From assembly GCF_000422445.1 (NCBI RefSeq), contig NZ_AULU01000012.1, positions 1 through 64,000 of the forward strand: DNA of 64,000 nt, read 5' to 3'. Below are positions 52,647-64,000 of this stretch, in pieces. Every line of letters begins with the position of its first letter. Positions within the stretch are counted from its first letter, which is position 1. This DNA comes from Paenibacillus assamensis DSM 18201 (lineage in GTDB: Bacteria > Bacillota > Bacilli > Paenibacillales > Paenibacillaceae). Under the pieces are notes generated by a model, which saw only the letters and a program-made list of their open reading frames with translations, had not been told where the DNA came from and made no database searches. A program made the translations under genes and the position numbers.

Positions 52647-52699
52647 GTTAATTGGAGCGATTAATTTAAGAAACCTATTTGATACAACCAACCATAAAC

Positions 52700-53100
52700 C
52701 GAACCGTAATACCAAATGACCAAGGATGGGCTGATGAGGCTATCCACTCATAACCTTATATATAGAATGATTATGAATATCGGTCGTGAAGAGAAATAAT
52801 CAGATATAGATATACAGATAGATAAAGATATAAAAGTGTAGAGAAACCATAGAACAGAACGACAAGCAAGAAACCATACTGTGTACCACAACAGATAGAA
52901 CAGAAATAGAGATACAACACTATAGATATAAGCCATGTACATGGCAATAGAGAGCCATATAGAAACCATACAGATAGAGAAAAAATCATAGAACCGTACA
53001 TGAACCGTACAAATAGAAACAATAGAAGCTAGATATAGATACGTCCATTAAAGGACGAACACATAGAACCGTACAAAGTGCAGCAGCTAAATGTTCCTGT
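52700..53100. repeat. A-rich low-complexity leader with short repeated words
   Basis: Some 400 bases with no credible gene. GAACCGTA recurs four times (about 52699, 52991, 53003, 53066), AGAAACCATA twice or more, and ATAGA/AGATA words dozens of times. The only clear hairpin is CGTCC-ATTAAA-GGACG (53042-53057). It ends 20 bases before pgk, whose RBS is AGGAGGA. It may be the 5' leader of the pgk transcript. Confidence 0.5.
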
Positions 53101-53119
53101 GAATTAGGAGGATAAATAG

Positions 53120-54301
53120 ATGAATAAAAAGAGCGTAAAAGATATCGAAGTGAACGGCAAACGCGTATTCGTACGTGTAGACTTCAACGTACCTTTGGAT
53201 AACGGCGTAATTACAGACGATACTCGTGTCCAAGAAACGCTTCCAACAATTAAGTTCTTGATCGAAAAAGGCGCGAAAGTTATTCTTGCTAGCCATATGG
53301 GTCGTCCTAAAGGTGAAGTCGTTGACTCCATGCGTTTGACTCCAGCAGCAACTCGTTTGAGCGAATTGCTTGGCAAGCCAGTTAAGAAGCTTGATGAGTC
53401 TATCGGCGCTAACGTTCAAGCTGAAATTGCTAAAATGGAAAACGGCGACGTTGTTGTATTGGAAAACGTTCGTTTCCACGCTGGCGAAGAGAAAAATGAC
53501 CCTGCATTGGCACAAGAATTCGCAGCATTGGCTGACGTATTCGTAAACGATGCTTTCGGTGCAGCACACCGTGCACACGCTTCTACAGAAGGTATCGCGA
53601 AGCTTCTTCCTGCAGTAGCTGGTCTTCTTATGGAGAAAGAATTGAGCGTTCTTGGTAAAGCTCTTTCTAACCCTGAGCGTCCATTTACAGCTATCGTTGG
53701 TGGTTCTAAAGTTAAGGACAAAATCGATGTTATCAACAAGATGCTTGAGATTGCTGACAACGTAATTATCGGTGGCGGCTTGACTTACACATTCTTCAAA
53801 GCACAGGGTCACGAGATCGGTAAATCTTTGTTGGATGAGAGCAAATTGCAAGAGTCTCTTGGCTTTATCGAAAAAGCTAAACAACTCGGCAAGAACTTGT
53901 ATCTGCCAGTAGACGTTGTCGTTACAGATGACTTCAGCGCAGACGCGAACACACAAATCGTTGATGTAACGGGTATGCCTGCTGATTGGGAAGGTATCGA
54001 CATCGGACCTAAAACGCGTGAAATCTATGCTGACGTTATTAAGAACTCCAAGCTTGTAGTATGGAACGGACCAATGGGCGTATTTGAAATCGAGCCATTC
54101 TCCCACGGTACTCGTGCAGTAGCGGATGCTTGTGCAGAGACAAGTGCATACACAATCATCGGCGGCGGCGATTCCGCAGCTGCAGTTGAAAAGTTCAACT
54201 TGAAAGACAAAATGGACCACATTTCCACAGGCGGCGGCGCTTCCCTTGAGTTCATGGAAGGCAGAGTATTGCCAGGCGTAGTGGCATTGAACGATAAATA
54301 A
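53120..54301 (+). CDS. pgk: Phosphoglycerate kinase
   Basis: Makes ATP from 1,3-bisphosphoglycerate and ADP. The 393-residue two-lobe protein starts [20 protein letters not shown] with the signature RVDFNVPLD. The substrate-site residues are in [10 protein letters not shown] and the ATP lobe has [21 protein letters not shown] and the C-terminal [23 protein letters not shown]. Highly biased codons. AGGAGGA precedes the ATG. It is the first of the pgk-tpiA-gpmI-eno string, all in the same direction. Confidence 0.98.
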   Translation: MNKKSVKDIEVNGKRVFVRVDFNVPLDNGVITDDTRVQETLPTIKFLIEKGAKVILASHMGRPKGEVVDSMRLTPAATRLSELLGKPVKKLDESIGANVQAEIAKMENGDVVVLENVRFHAGEEKNDPALAQEFAALADVFVNDAFGAAHRAHASTEGIAKLLPAVAGLLMEKELSVLGKALSNPERPFTAIVGGSKVKDKIDVINKMLEIADNVIIGGGLTYTFFKAQGHEIGKSLLDESKLQESLGFIEKAKQLGKNLYLPVDVVVTDDFSADANTQIVDVTGMPADWEGIDIGPKTREIYADVIKNSKLVVWNGPMGVFEIEPFSHGTRAVADACAETSAYTIIGGGDSAAAVEKFNLKDKMDHISTGGGASLEFMEGRVLPGVVALNDK

Positions 54302-54385
54302 GACCGTTTAGGGGCAATTAAGCCTTTAAGCCTTGCTAGCTAGACGTTACTTTCTGTAGGCGGTATAGCTTATCCATGTAATTAG

Positions 54386-55171
<786 letters not shown>

Positions 55172-55172
55172 G

Positions 55173-56711
55173 ATGTCCGCACCTAGACCAGTAGCTCTTA
55201 TTATTATGGACGGCTTCGGCCTTCGTGGTGCTGCAGAAGGTAACGCTGTAGCACAAGCGAAGAAGCCCAACTACGACCGTTATATGAGCCAATATCCAAA
55301 CACTACGCTAGTCGCTTGCGGTGAAGCAGTAGGTTTGCCGGAAGGGCAAATGGGTAACTCAGAAGTGGGTCACTTGAATATCGGTGCAGGCCGTATCGTA
55401 TATCAAGACTTGACTCGTATTACGAAGTCCATTCGTGAAGGTGAATTCTACGATAACGGTACGCTTATCGGAGCAGTGAAGCACGCGAAAACAAACAACA
55501 AGGCACTTCATATTTATGGCTTGTTGTCTGATGGCGGTGTTCACAGTCATATTGACCACACGTTCGCAATGCTTGATCTGTGCAAAAAGGAAGGTCTTGA
55601 AGAGGTTTACATTCATGCATTCCTTGATGGCCGTGACGTAGCGCCAGACAGCGCTATTGGTTATCTTGAGCAGTTAAAAGCAAAAATCGAAGAAATTGGC
55701 GTAGGTAAGATTGCTACGGTACAAGGTCGCTACTATGCGATGGACCGCGATAAGCGCTGGGAGCGTTTGGAGAAGTCCTACCGTGCAATGGTATACGCTG
55801 ATGGACCTAAATACCATGATCCAATCGAAGCGGTGAAGAAGTCTTACGAACAATCGATTTTCGATGAGTTCGTAATGCCGACTGTCATCGTAGATGAGCA
55901 GGAACAACCGGTTGGTTTAGTGAAGAGCGAGGATGCCGTTGTATTCTTGAACTTCCGTCCTGACCGTGCGATTCAGTTGTCACAAGTGTTCACGAACAGT
56001 GATTTCCAAGGCTTTGACCGTGGAGAGAATCATCCTACAGGATTGTACTTCGTCTGTTTGACGCTCTTCTCAGAGACTGTCGGTGGATTCGTAGCTTACA
56101 AGCCGAAAGAATTGGATAACACGTTTGGTGAAGTGCTTGTACAGCATGGCAAGAAGCAGCTCCGCATCGCGGAAACGGAGAAATACCCACACGTAACCTT
56201 CTTCTTCAGTGGTGGTCGAGACGTCGAGTTGCCAGGTGAGAAGCGCGTGTTGATTAACTCTCCAAAAGTTGCGACTTATGACTTGCAACCAGAGATGAGT
56301 GCTTATGAAGTGGCGGAAGCTGCTGTAAACGAGATCAACTCTGATGAGTTCGATGCTATCATTTTGAACTTCGCTAACCCTGATATGGTTGGGCATTCCG
56401 GAATGCTTGAGCCAACGATCAAGGCAGTTGAAGTAACAGATGAGTGCATGGGCAAAGTTGTTGAAGCAGTACTAGCTAAAGGCGGCGTAGCAATCATTAC
56501 AGCTGACCACGGCAATGCAGATATGGTATTCGACGAGAATGGCCGTCCTCATACGGCGCATACGACGAACCCAGTTCCGTTCATTCTTACATCTAACGAT
56601 GTAGAATTGCGTGCAGATGGCATCTTGGCTGATATCGCACCAACGATGCTTGAACTATTGAACTTGCCAAAGCCAGTTGAAATGACAGGCAACACGTTGT
56701 TGAAGAAGTAA
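55173..56711 (+). CDS. gpmI: 2,3-bisphosphoglycerate-independent phosphoglycerate mutase
   Basis: Moves the phosphate of 3-phosphoglycerate to the 2 position through a phosphoserine intermediate. The 512-residue, two-manganese enzyme has the metal site [10 protein letters not shown], the phosphorylated Ser in [14 protein letters not shown] (about 62), VHSHIDH, ALDGRD-type segment [20 protein letters not shown] and the second metal site [14 protein letters not shown] with [11 protein letters not shown]. The manganese and pH dependence of this family links it to sporulation in Bacillus. The RBS lies within the end of tpiA. Confidence 0.98.
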   Translation: MSAPRPVALIIMDGFGLRGAAEGNAVAQAKKPNYDRYMSQYPNTTLVACGEAVGLPEGQMGNSEVGHLNIGAGRIVYQDLTRITKSIREGEFYDNGTLIGAVKHAKTNNKALHIYGLLSDGGVHSHIDHTFAMLDLCKKEGLEEVYIHAFLDGRDVAPDSAIGYLEQLKAKIEEIGVGKIATVQGRYYAMDRDKRWERLEKSYRAMVYADGPKYHDPIEAVKKSYEQSIFDEFVMPTVIVDEQEQPVGLVKSEDAVVFLNFRPDRAIQLSQVFTNSDFQGFDRGENHPTGLYFVCLTLFSETVGGFVAYKPKELDNTFGEVLVQHGKKQLRIAETEKYPHVTFFFSGGRDVELPGEKRVLINSPKVATYDLQPEMSAYEVAEAAVNEINSDEFDAIILNFANPDMVGHSGMLEPTIKAVEVTDECMGKVVEAVLAKGGVAIITADHGNADMVFDENGRPHTAHTTNPVPFILTSNDVELRADGILADIAPTMLELLNLPKPVEMTGNTLLKK

Positions 56712-56811
56712 GCTAAGCAAAAGGGCCCTGATCCTATAGGTATATGCTTTGCTTATATAGATTATGTTACAATATAGATAAATACTATTTCATTGTTAAA
56801 AGGAGATGTAA

Positions 56812-58104
<1,293 letters not shown>

Positions 58105-58138
58105 GGTGCTGCCGCGTTAGCGGCTCATCTATAAATAA

Positions 58139-58192
58139 TAAGGGGCTGTCCCATAAGCAGAGTAATCTGCTTATAGGGATAGCCCCTTATTT
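58139..58192 (+). terminator. Terminator of the glycolytic operon
   Basis: A very long stem: AAGGGGCTGTCCC and GGGATAGCCCCTT outside, ATAAGCAGA / TCTGCTTAT inside, with a GTAA loop. ATTTG follows. It also lies 94 bases from the end of the convergent methyltransferase gene. Confidence 0.88.
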
Positions 58193-58285
58193 GTATACAG
58201 GCCGCAACTGTTTGCTGTTTATAGCCGAAATCAATCGCATTGAGACAATAAGCACACAGCACACAACAGACTTTACTTTTTGCAC

Positions 58286-58981
58286 CTATTTACGTTCTGT
58301 GGATGGATGCTTATTCAAATACTCAATAAGGCGACGCTGCCGACTAGTAGCTCCTGCAACGAGAATGCCTAAGCCATACTGCTTCGCAACATGATAATAA
58401 GACAAAGGAAGCTCAGTTTGGTGAAGGAAATCTTCTACGGCTGTCAGCACACCGTTACGAGGTCCGCCTTCACCAATAGCATTGCAGAAGGATGCGTTCA
58501 TTCCATCTTGCGTAAGTTGGGATTGTTCACGCCTCACACCAAGATTGGCATATTTATGCCGGAATGATTCAGGAATCGTTTCAGGAAAGTAATACATATC
58601 TCTACGCGCATAAGGCCACTCCACATCATGAAAAAGTACAACCGGGAACGGATCTATTTTTGTTAGCAATTGAAGCTCATGATAAACGGTGTACCAGTTA
58701 TGATCACCATCAATAAGCACGACATCACAGTGCTCGATCTTTGGAAGTGCATGCAAACTTATATCTAAAATGGGCTGAAATCGTTCTCCATATTGGTCTT
58801 GCACAGCTTGGACATCGAACATGGGGGATGGATCGATAATCGTGAGGCGACGTCGGCTAAATGACATATAGCGCAGCAAATTGTGCGTATTCCATCCTTG
58901 AGCACTTCCGATCTCCACGATATGGCGTGGACGGAGAAGACGAAGAATTGGATGTATATATCCTTCCCAGAAATATTTCAT
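58286..58981 (-). CDS. Class I SAM-dependent methyltransferase
   Basis: A 231-residue Rossmann-fold protein resembling the Methyltransf_24/CmcI type. Motif I is HIVEIGSAQGWNTHNLL (about residues 20-36), followed by the acidic turn in TIIDPSP and the motif VLIDGDHNWYTVYHEL (about 88-103), then VVLFHDVEWPYAR. The VEIGSxxG and IDGDH pair is common in methyltransferases of surface-polysaccharide and antibiotic clusters, but no such cluster is next to it. GAGGGGAGG precedes the ATG. It is a single gene between the glycolytic operon and a PadR gene. Substrate unknown. Confidence 0.82.
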   Translation of the reverse strand: MKYFWEGYIHPILRLLRPRHIVEIGSAQGWNTHNLLRYMSFSRRRLTIIDPSPMFDVQAVQDQYGERFQPILDISLHALPKIEHCDVVLIDGDHNWYTVYHELQLLTKIDPFPVVLFHDVEWPYARRDMYYFPETIPESFRHKYANLGVRREQSQLTQDGMNASFCNAIGEGGPRNGVLTAVEDFLHQTELPLSYYHVAKQYGLGILVAGATSRQRRLIEYLNKHPSTERK

Positions 58982-59183
58982 GTCACTGCCTCCCCTCTAA
59001 TAATGACTGGCTTGAGAGTTTTGAGGAACGTGTGAGCAAGTACGGCTAATGTTTGTTCAAGGTTAGACCGTACGTAATATCGTATGTGGAAATGCTAGTT
59101 TTGGTGTCAGGCGGTGAAAAGAAGGTGTTGTAGAAGGATTGCTTGGGCAGAGCGACTGCCTGCGTTGGGAATTGTAGAAATAG

Positions 59184-59240
59184 GGTTGTCATTGTGGAAA
59201 TGATGTTGTAAAATAATGACAACCGCTATTATTCTATAAT
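59184..59240 (+). promoter_or_regulatory. Inverted repeat and -10 box upstream of padR-type gene
   Basis: A perfect 10-base inverted repeat, GGTTGTCATT (59184-59193) and AATGACAACC (59215-59224), spaced by 21 bases, lies just before a TATAAT at 59235-59240. The right arm covers the position of the -35. This is a likely operator, perhaps for the PadR-type regulator itself. The rest of the 58982-59285 gap shows nothing else. Confidence 0.55.
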
Positions 59241-59285
59241 TACTACTGAATGATAATGGTATCTGGAATAAGGTTGGAGAAGCGA

Positions 59286-59618
59286 ATGAAAGAAATTGTT
59301 CAATTTAAAAAAGGCGTACTTGGTTTGTGTGCAATGATGCTGATACATAAACGGGATCGATATGGATTTGAGCTGGCTCAAACGATATCTGAGCACGTAG
59401 ATGTGGCAGAAGGGGCTATCTATCCGGTATTACGAAGACTTGTTGCAGATGGCCATTGTTCTACTTACTTACAAGAGTCCACGGAAGGGCCGCCGCGCAA
59501 ATATTATCGTTTAACACCAGAAGGAAAGATCTATATGGAGCAGTTAGTTCATGAATGGGGACGATTTGTGTCCAATATTAATGGGTTGATCGAATCATAC
59601 GAGACGGAGGTTGAATGA
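59286..59618 (+). CDS. PadR-family transcriptional regulator
   Basis: A 110-residue winged-helix protein of the short PadR type. The DNA-binding part has GVLGLCAMMLIHKRDRYGFE, EGAIYPVLRRLVADGH and PPRKYYRLTPEGK; a C-terminal dimer helix follows. The ATG at 59286 is chosen, with TGGAG upstream, because the extra 12 codons from 59250 do not match the family. The stop overlaps the start of the next gene (ATGA). A PadR gene coupled to a DUF1700 gene is a common pair in Firmicutes, where the regulator often controls envelope-stress or drug-response operons. Confidence 0.9.
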   Translation: MKEIVQFKKGVLGLCAMMLIHKRDRYGFELAQTISEHVDVAEGAIYPVLRRLVADGHCSTYLQESTEGPPRKYYRLTPEGKIYMEQLVHEWGRFVSNINGLIESYETEVE

Positions 59619-60955
59619 TGAACAAGCAAGAGTATTTGGCGTTGTTACGATTCTATTCTCAACAGTTGGCACCAGAGGTGCAGTCTGATCTTCTATCTGA
59701 AGTGGAGGCTCATTTTATATACGGTGAGCAGCAGGGCAAGACGGAGGAGCAAATAGCCGAGGAACTCGGCGATCCGATCGAAATAGCAAAGGAAACAGTA
59801 GGTCCTTCCTACAAGGCGCCAGACTTATCTGCCTACCAAGAGAAGTGCCCAACGGATGAATCGTTGAATTATTCTTATTCGCATCCCAATTACGCTGACT
59901 ATTCTGGTTATTCTGAATCAGAGTATCCAACTCAAAGCTCAGGTCTATTCAAAGCCAAGAAATCGTTATTTACGCTCTTATCAGCGTTTACTCTTATAGT
60001 GGTGGGTGGAGGTCTGCTCGTTTCCACTGGTGTTGCATACTTTATAGATGGGCCTGATGAAAAAGTAGCTGCGTCAGCAAGCGTTGAATCGATACTAGAA
60101 AATGTTGATAAGCAATTAGAGCATTTAGAAGACTTGGGAGAGTTAGTGAGTAAAGAAGATATAAAAGATATCGTTGAAGCTTCTACTACTTTCGCATGGG
60201 ATGAGGAATATAGTGAGTTCGAAGGGACTCATTATGAGGGCGTAATCAAAATGGGCAATTCGTCAAAATGGAAGGATCTTATTATTGAAACGGATATCGG
60301 TGAAGTTGACATTGAATTCAAGCAAGGTGATCGCAATGAGATTGCTTGGAAAGCTGTTACAGCCCCTAGTGTTGGAGAGCGAATGGAAGCAACGCAACTT
60401 AAAAATGATCAAATTATTTTTGAGTTGGATGAATCGGATATGTATGCCAATTATCAGTACTCCTTTGTAGTTACGCTGCGAGACAATTATGAGCTCCGCA
60501 AACTACAGTTGGAACAGGAGTTAGGTGAGATCAATGTTAAAGGCGGTAAGTTCGAGAGAGTGGAGATCCAAATGGATAATGGTATATTGCGTGCTAGCGA
60601 TATTTCCAGTCGCTCTATGAACGTAGAGTTAGAAAATGGCTCTACTGAATTTGAAAGAATTGATTCAATAGTGAACGTAGAGTCTGATAATGGTGAAATA
60701 AAAATTTTGGAAACGACAAAGCCTGTAAATATTAAATTGGATCTAGGCAGTGTAAACCTTGAGATGAAGCAGCCCCATAATGTGGATGTGAAAACGAATA
60801 TGGGTGCGATTGAAATTGAAATTCCACAAGGAGCTAAAGGGAAGTACCTGGCCAAATCAGGCTTGGGTGAAGTGGAAGTGCCTGCCTCATACGATAATGG
60901 AACATTCCGTGTAAATGCTAAAACAGATGCAGGGACAATTATTATAAAAGAGTAA
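59615..60955 (+). CDS. DUF1700 (HAAS)/DUF4097 membrane protein
   Basis: A 446-residue protein. Residues 1-70 are the HAAS/DUF1700 helical domain (NKQEYLALLRFYSQQL, then EEQIAEELGDPIEIAKETV). Residues 75-110 are a Ser/Tyr-rich linker. A single membrane helix lies at about 122-147 (LFTLLSAFTLIVVGGGLLVS). The C-terminal half (about 230-446) is a beta-helix-like DUF4097 domain with repeated short strands: LIIETDIGEVDIEF, VEIQMDNGILRASDI, VNVESDNGEIKIL and VDVKTNMGAIEIEI. It is coupled to the PadR gene. ATG 59618 (MNKQ) is an equally good start. Its role is not known. Confidence 0.87.
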   Translation: MMNKQEYLALLRFYSQQLAPEVQSDLLSEVEAHFIYGEQQGKTEEQIAEELGDPIEIAKETVGPSYKAPDLSAYQEKCPTDESLNYSYSHPNYADYSGYSESEYPTQSSGLFKAKKSLFTLLSAFTLIVVGGGLLVSTGVAYFIDGPDEKVAASASVESILENVDKQLEHLEDLGELVSKEDIKDIVEASTTFAWDEEYSEFEGTHYEGVIKMGNSSKWKDLIIETDIGEVDIEFKQGDRNEIAWKAVTAPSVGERMEATQLKNDQIIFELDESDMYANYQYSFVVTLRDNYELRKLQLEQELGEINVKGGKFERVEIQMDNGILRASDISSRSMNVELENGSTEFERIDSIVNVESDNGEIKILETTKPVNIKLDLGSVNLEMKQPHNVDVKTNMGAIEIEIPQGAKGKYLAKSGLGEVEVPASYDNGTFRVNAKTDAGTIIIKE

Positions 60956-61115
60956 GATGGAACACGGGGAATACAGATTATAAACCGAGCATGTGGAATG
61001 TATGGACAAACGGCTTTCATTTTGTAATGATACGTGTATGACAAATACACACCTAGCCATGGTGTGCCTAATACAGCTCGCATTATGACTACATGATTGA
61101 AAGGACGAACGAAAC

Positions 61116-61949
61116 ATGGCAGCAATGAAACCAATTCGTAAAGTACTAACATTAGCAGGTTCTGATACTAGCGGTGGCGCAGGTATTCAAGCTGATTTGA
61201 AAACATTCCAAGAGCGCGGTGTATTTGGGATGACCGCTTTAACAACGGTTGTAACGATGGACCCAGACAAAGAGTGGGCGCATGGTGTGTTTCCAATCGC
61301 GCTATCGACTGTAGAAGAACAGTTGAAAACGATTCTTTCTATCGGGGTAGATGGTATGAAGACGGGTATGCTTGGTTCTATCGACATTATTGAGCTTGCT
61401 GCACGTACTATTGAAAAGCACAATATTCCTAACGTAGTTGTTGACCCCGTTATGATCTGCAAAGGCCAAGATGAGGCTCTGCACCCAGAAACAAATGAGG
61501 CTTTGCGTGATATTCTTGTCCCTAAGGCGACCGTTGTTACGCCAAACTTGTTCGAAGCAGCTCAATTAGCAGGTACAGCACCGATCAAATCACTAGATGA
61601 TATGAAGCATGCGGCTGCGCGTATTCAAGAATTAGGTGCAAAATACGTTGTGGTGAAGGGCGGTTCTAAAATTGGCCTGCCAACTTCAGTAGACGTGGTC
61701 TATGATGGCAGCACATTTGAAATCCTTGAAGCAGATCGTATTGAGACGACGTATACGCACGGCGCAGGCTGCACATATTCTGCGGCCATTGCGGCGGAAT
61801 TAGCTAAAGGCTTCACGGTGCAAGAGAGCATGGCAACAGCGAAGCGTTTCATTACGGAAGCTATTCGTCATTCTTTCGCACTTAATCAGTACGTTGGGCC
61901 ATTGCGTCACAATGCGCTGCGCTTAACTGAGCATGGAGAAGAGCAGTAA
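61116..61949 (+). CDS. pdxK: Pyridoxine/pyridoxal kinase or HMP kinase (PdxK/ThiD)
   Basis: A ribokinase-fold kinase of 277 residues. It has LAGSDTSGGAGIQADLKTF at the N-terminus, VVDPVMICKGQDEALHPE with the substrate-site Cys of the Bacillus PdxK type (about residue 118), TPNLFEAAQL and the anion hole TYTHGAGCTYSAAIAAEL. Members phosphorylate hydroxymethylpyrimidine (thiamine) or B6 vitamers. The CKG triplet and the late LNQYVGPLRHNALRL fit Bacillus PdxK, formerly called ThiD, more than the dual thiamine enzyme. GAAAGGA precedes the start. It is a single gene with no thiamine genes around. Confidence 0.87.
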   Translation: MAAMKPIRKVLTLAGSDTSGGAGIQADLKTFQERGVFGMTALTTVVTMDPDKEWAHGVFPIALSTVEEQLKTILSIGVDGMKTGMLGSIDIIELAARTIEKHNIPNVVVDPVMICKGQDEALHPETNEALRDILVPKATVVTPNLFEAAQLAGTAPIKSLDDMKHAAARIQELGAKYVVVKGGSKIGLPTSVDVVYDGSTFEILEADRIETTYTHGAGCTYSAAIAAELAKGFTVQESMATAKRFITEAIRHSFALNQYVGPLRHNALRLTEHGEEQ

Positions 61950-62060
61950 GAAGCAGAGTGCTTGTAACCTTTTGAGGGATATGGTACAATAAAAGTACTG
62001 TTTTTATAGGCTTATCTCTTTCGAAGTACGATGTGATAGGCAACCTTAGGAGGTGGAAGC

Positions 62061-62297
62061 ATGGAAGGATTTTTGACTGTATTGCTTGTTATTTTTTCAA
62101 TCGGATTGATTTGCACGGTACTCTTGCAACAAGGGAAGAGTGCGGGTCTATCGGGCGCCATCTCCGGCGGTGCGGAACATCTATTCGGAAAGACGAAAGC
62201 ACGCGGAGCTGAGCTGTTCTTACAGCGTTTGACGATGGGATTGGCAGCAGGATTCTTTATTTTGTCGCTTGTCGTTGCTTATTTCATGAAGAACTAA
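62061..62297 (+). CDS. secG: Preprotein translocase subunit SecG
   Basis: A 78-residue protein with two membrane helices (residues 3-20 and about 54-75) joined by a loop containing [20 protein letters not shown] and [10 protein letters not shown], the conserved SecG loop. It is part of SecYEG in the cytoplasmic membrane. AGGAGG lies 8 bases before the ATG. secG precedes rnr as in Bacillus, although the esterase gene found between them in B. subtilis is not here. Confidence 0.95.
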   Translation: MEGFLTVLLVIFSIGLICTVLLQQGKSAGLSGAISGGAEHLFGKTKARGAELFLQRLTMGLAAGFFILSLVVAYFMKN

Positions 62298-62312
62298 TAC
62301 ATGACATATAAG

Positions 62313-62349
62313 AAGCCTTAATCCGATTCGTTCGGGTTAAGGTTTTTTT
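62313..62349 (+). terminator. Rho-independent terminator after secG
   Basis: CCTTAA-T-CCGA / TTCGG-GTTAAGG stem around a TTCG loop, with AA before and TTTTTTT after. Confidence 0.88.
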
Positions 62350-62704
62350 GTGTAATCATGTATGGAGTGGGTTGTGAAGGCTTGAACGAATGGATTTGCT
62401 CCATGTAAATAATGAGTGATTGAATTATTAAGCATTTAAGATAGAATTGATATAATTCTCCTTGAGGTATGATGCGGTGAGTGAATGGGAACAATCATCA
62501 CAGTTGCGTGTGCCACTAGGGGTACATTTTGAATGCTGCATGAATGAATCAAGATAAAATATGGCTAGTTAAACGATCCCGTGCATTCGTCTTTTTATAA
62601 GGTTTATACCATTCGCCGGGATGGCTGCTTTTGATTTCGTGTATACTAGGTTATATATGAATATACTTGTGGAAGTTGATGGAGCAAGTGTGAGGTGAAC
62701 AACA
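62350..62704. other. Intergenic region before rnr
   Basis: 355 bases. A TATAAT at 62451-62456 has only a poor -35 (TTAAGC) at 17 bases. I see no small gene or riboswitch. Confidence 0.35.
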
Positions 62705-64000
62705 GATGATAACGGCACAGCAAATATTAGAGTTTATGCAGGAAACAGCATACAGACCAATGACGTATCAGGAGCTGGAGAAGCATTTTGAGATTGAAGA
62801 TGCACAGGAATTTAAGGCTTTTCTGAAGACGTTGAACGAGTTAGAACATTCCGGACATATCATTCGTACGCGAACAGATCGCTATGGGGTGCCAGAACGA
62901 ATGAATTTGCTGCGCGGCCGCTTGCAGGCCCATGCAAAAGGCTTTGGGTTTTTAATTCCAGAAGAGACAGGCCATCCAGACGTATATATTCATGCGAATG
63001 ATCTTCAATCTGCGATGAATGGAGATACGATCCTTGTTCGTGTGACGAATAAAGGCCATGATGGTGCGCGTTTGGAAGGGGAAATTGTCCGTATTGTAAA
63101 ACGGGCAGTTGAGCAAGTTGTAGGTGTATTTCAGAATCATGAGTCATTTGGTTTCGTTGTACCCGATGATCGTAGGATCAATCGCGACATCTTTATTGCG
63201 CGCGAAGCGATGGCAGGGGCGGTAAGTGGACAGAAAGTCGTTGTCCGTATTGTAAGCTATCCAGAGGGGCGTACAGCAGCTCAAGGCGAGGTTATAGAAG
63301 TTCTTGGTCATAAAAATGATCCAGGCGTAGACATTCTATCTGTTATCCGTAAGCATCAGCTGCCTGAGGCATTCCCAGATGAAGTAATGGCGGAAGCAGA
63401 AGCAGTGCCAGACTCCATTTCGGAAGAGGAAATTATAAGCCAAGGCCGTCGAGATTTGCGCGGATTCAATATTGTGACGATTGACGGCGAAGATGCTAAG
63501 GACTTGGATGACGCTGTTTATGTAGAACAGCTAGAGAACGGAAATTATAAGTTGGGCGTGCATATTGCTGATGTGGGCTACTATGTGCAAGAAGGCTCTG
63601 CCTTAGATCGAGAAGCGTATGCTCGTGGCTGTAGCGTGTATCTTGTCGACCGTGTTATTCCGATGCTTCCGCATCGATTGTCGAACGGGATTTGCTCTTT
63701 GCATCCACATGTGGATCGCTTAACGCTATCCTGTGAAATGGAATTTGATGCACAAGCGAAAGTGGTCCGTCATGACATATTCCCGAGTGTGATTCGCTCG
63801 GTGGAACGGATGACTTATAATAACGTCCGTAAAATTGTTGAAGATCAGGATCCAGAACTGTGTGAACGTTATTCCTACCTTGTCGATAACTTTATGTTGA
63901 TGAAGGAATTGGCGATGAAGCTGCGTGGTAAGCGTATGCGTCGCGGGGCAATCGACTTCGATTTCCAAGAGTCGAAGGTTATTGTAGATGAGGAAGGAAA
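62705..64000 (+). CDS. rnr: Ribonuclease R (partial, runs off the window)
   Basis: The first 432 codons of a 3'-5' exoribonuclease. The N-terminal winged helix (residues 1-65, TAQQILEFMQETAYRPMTYQ) is followed by two cold-shock domains (GRLQAHAKGFGFLIPEETGH at about 77-96, and VGVFQNHESFGFVVPDD near 140), then the start of the RNB domain with the metal-binding motif TIDGEDAKDLDDAVYVEQL (about 260-278). RNase R degrades structured RNA and takes part in tmRNA-linked quality control; smpB and ssrA usually follow. GAGGTG lies 8 bases before ATG. The rest of the RNB and the S1 domain lie outside the window. Confidence 0.96.

Noticed and set aside
52771-53022. Hydrophobic 83-codon frame on the minus strand in the gapA-pgk gap
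   Set aside because: Its Leu/Phe/Tyr richness simply reflects the A-rich plus strand, and no RBS is present.
53087-54220. Long open frame (377 codons) on the minus strand opposite pgk; similar frames opposite eno (56785-57741) and msmX (2732-3451)
   Set aside because: These are the same codon-bias shadows of highly expressed genes, with no RBS and improbable composition.

Overview
The window looks like chromosomal DNA of a low-to-moderate GC Gram-positive bacterium of the Bacillales, most likely the Paenibacillaceae. The evidence is the Bacillus-type gene order (hprK-lgt-ppaX-yvoF-like, hisZGDBHAF-hisIE, yvcD-like TPR protein, trxB, rapZ-yvcK-whiA-crh, clpP, cggR-gapA-pgk-tpiA-gpmI-eno, secG-rnr), AGGAGG-type ribosome binding sites with frequent GTG/TTG starts, and Bacillales-type control sites (CtsR, CggR, TRAP-like and c-di-AMP elements). 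The species is not determined.

Layout. 1-1.2 kb: 3' end of a 23S rRNA gene, no 5S gene behind it, then eight tRNA genes (Ser, Met, Val, Thr, Asp, Phe, Tyr, Lys) with their own promoter and terminator. 1.4-6 kb: a CdaR/PucR-type regulator, an MsmX-type sugar-ABC ATPase and a secreted GH18 chitinase on the minus strand. 6.3-11.1 kb: hprK, lgt, ppaX, an acyltransferase and a polysaccharide deacetylase. 11.2-18.5 kb: an eight-gene histidine operon without hisC or a histidinol-phosphatase. 18.8-26.4 kb: TPR protein, trxB, glucokinase, rapZ-yvcK-whiA and a Crh-position HPr paralogue. 26.7-30.5 kb: a fused anthranilate synthase (TrpE-TrpG) behind a TRAP-type leader, then a PabB-like enzyme. 30.6-36.1 kb: a SIMPL-domain protein, a potABCD polyamine importer and an azoreductase-type flavoprotein.

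36.5-46.6 kb is the most interesting accessory block: a class II lanthipeptide cluster. It has an immunity ABC transporter (LanFEG), a divergent orphan response regulator with a degenerate receiver domain, a 46-residue precursor, LanM, a C39-peptidase transporter LanT, and two thiol-oxidation genes (a membrane-anchored thioredoxin-like protein and a VKOR-type quinone reductase) in the same operon. The predicted core peptide has five Cys, three Thr and no Ser, so at most three methyllanthionine rings can form and two Cys are left over. A disulfide, probably replacing the N-terminal ring, would explain the co-encoded oxidation pair.

46.7-64 kb returns to mostly conserved genes: a c-di-AMP riboswitch in front of a CAP-domain exoprotein, a lipoprotein, CtsR-controlled clpP, tRNA-Arg, the CggR-controlled glycolytic genes, a SAM-dependent methyltransferase, a PadR/DUF1700-DUF4097 pair, pdxK, secG and the first 432 codons of rnr. 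Many core genes here concern carbon flow and its control (HprK, Crh-like HPr, glucokinase, MsmX, CggR, glycolysis, YvcK).
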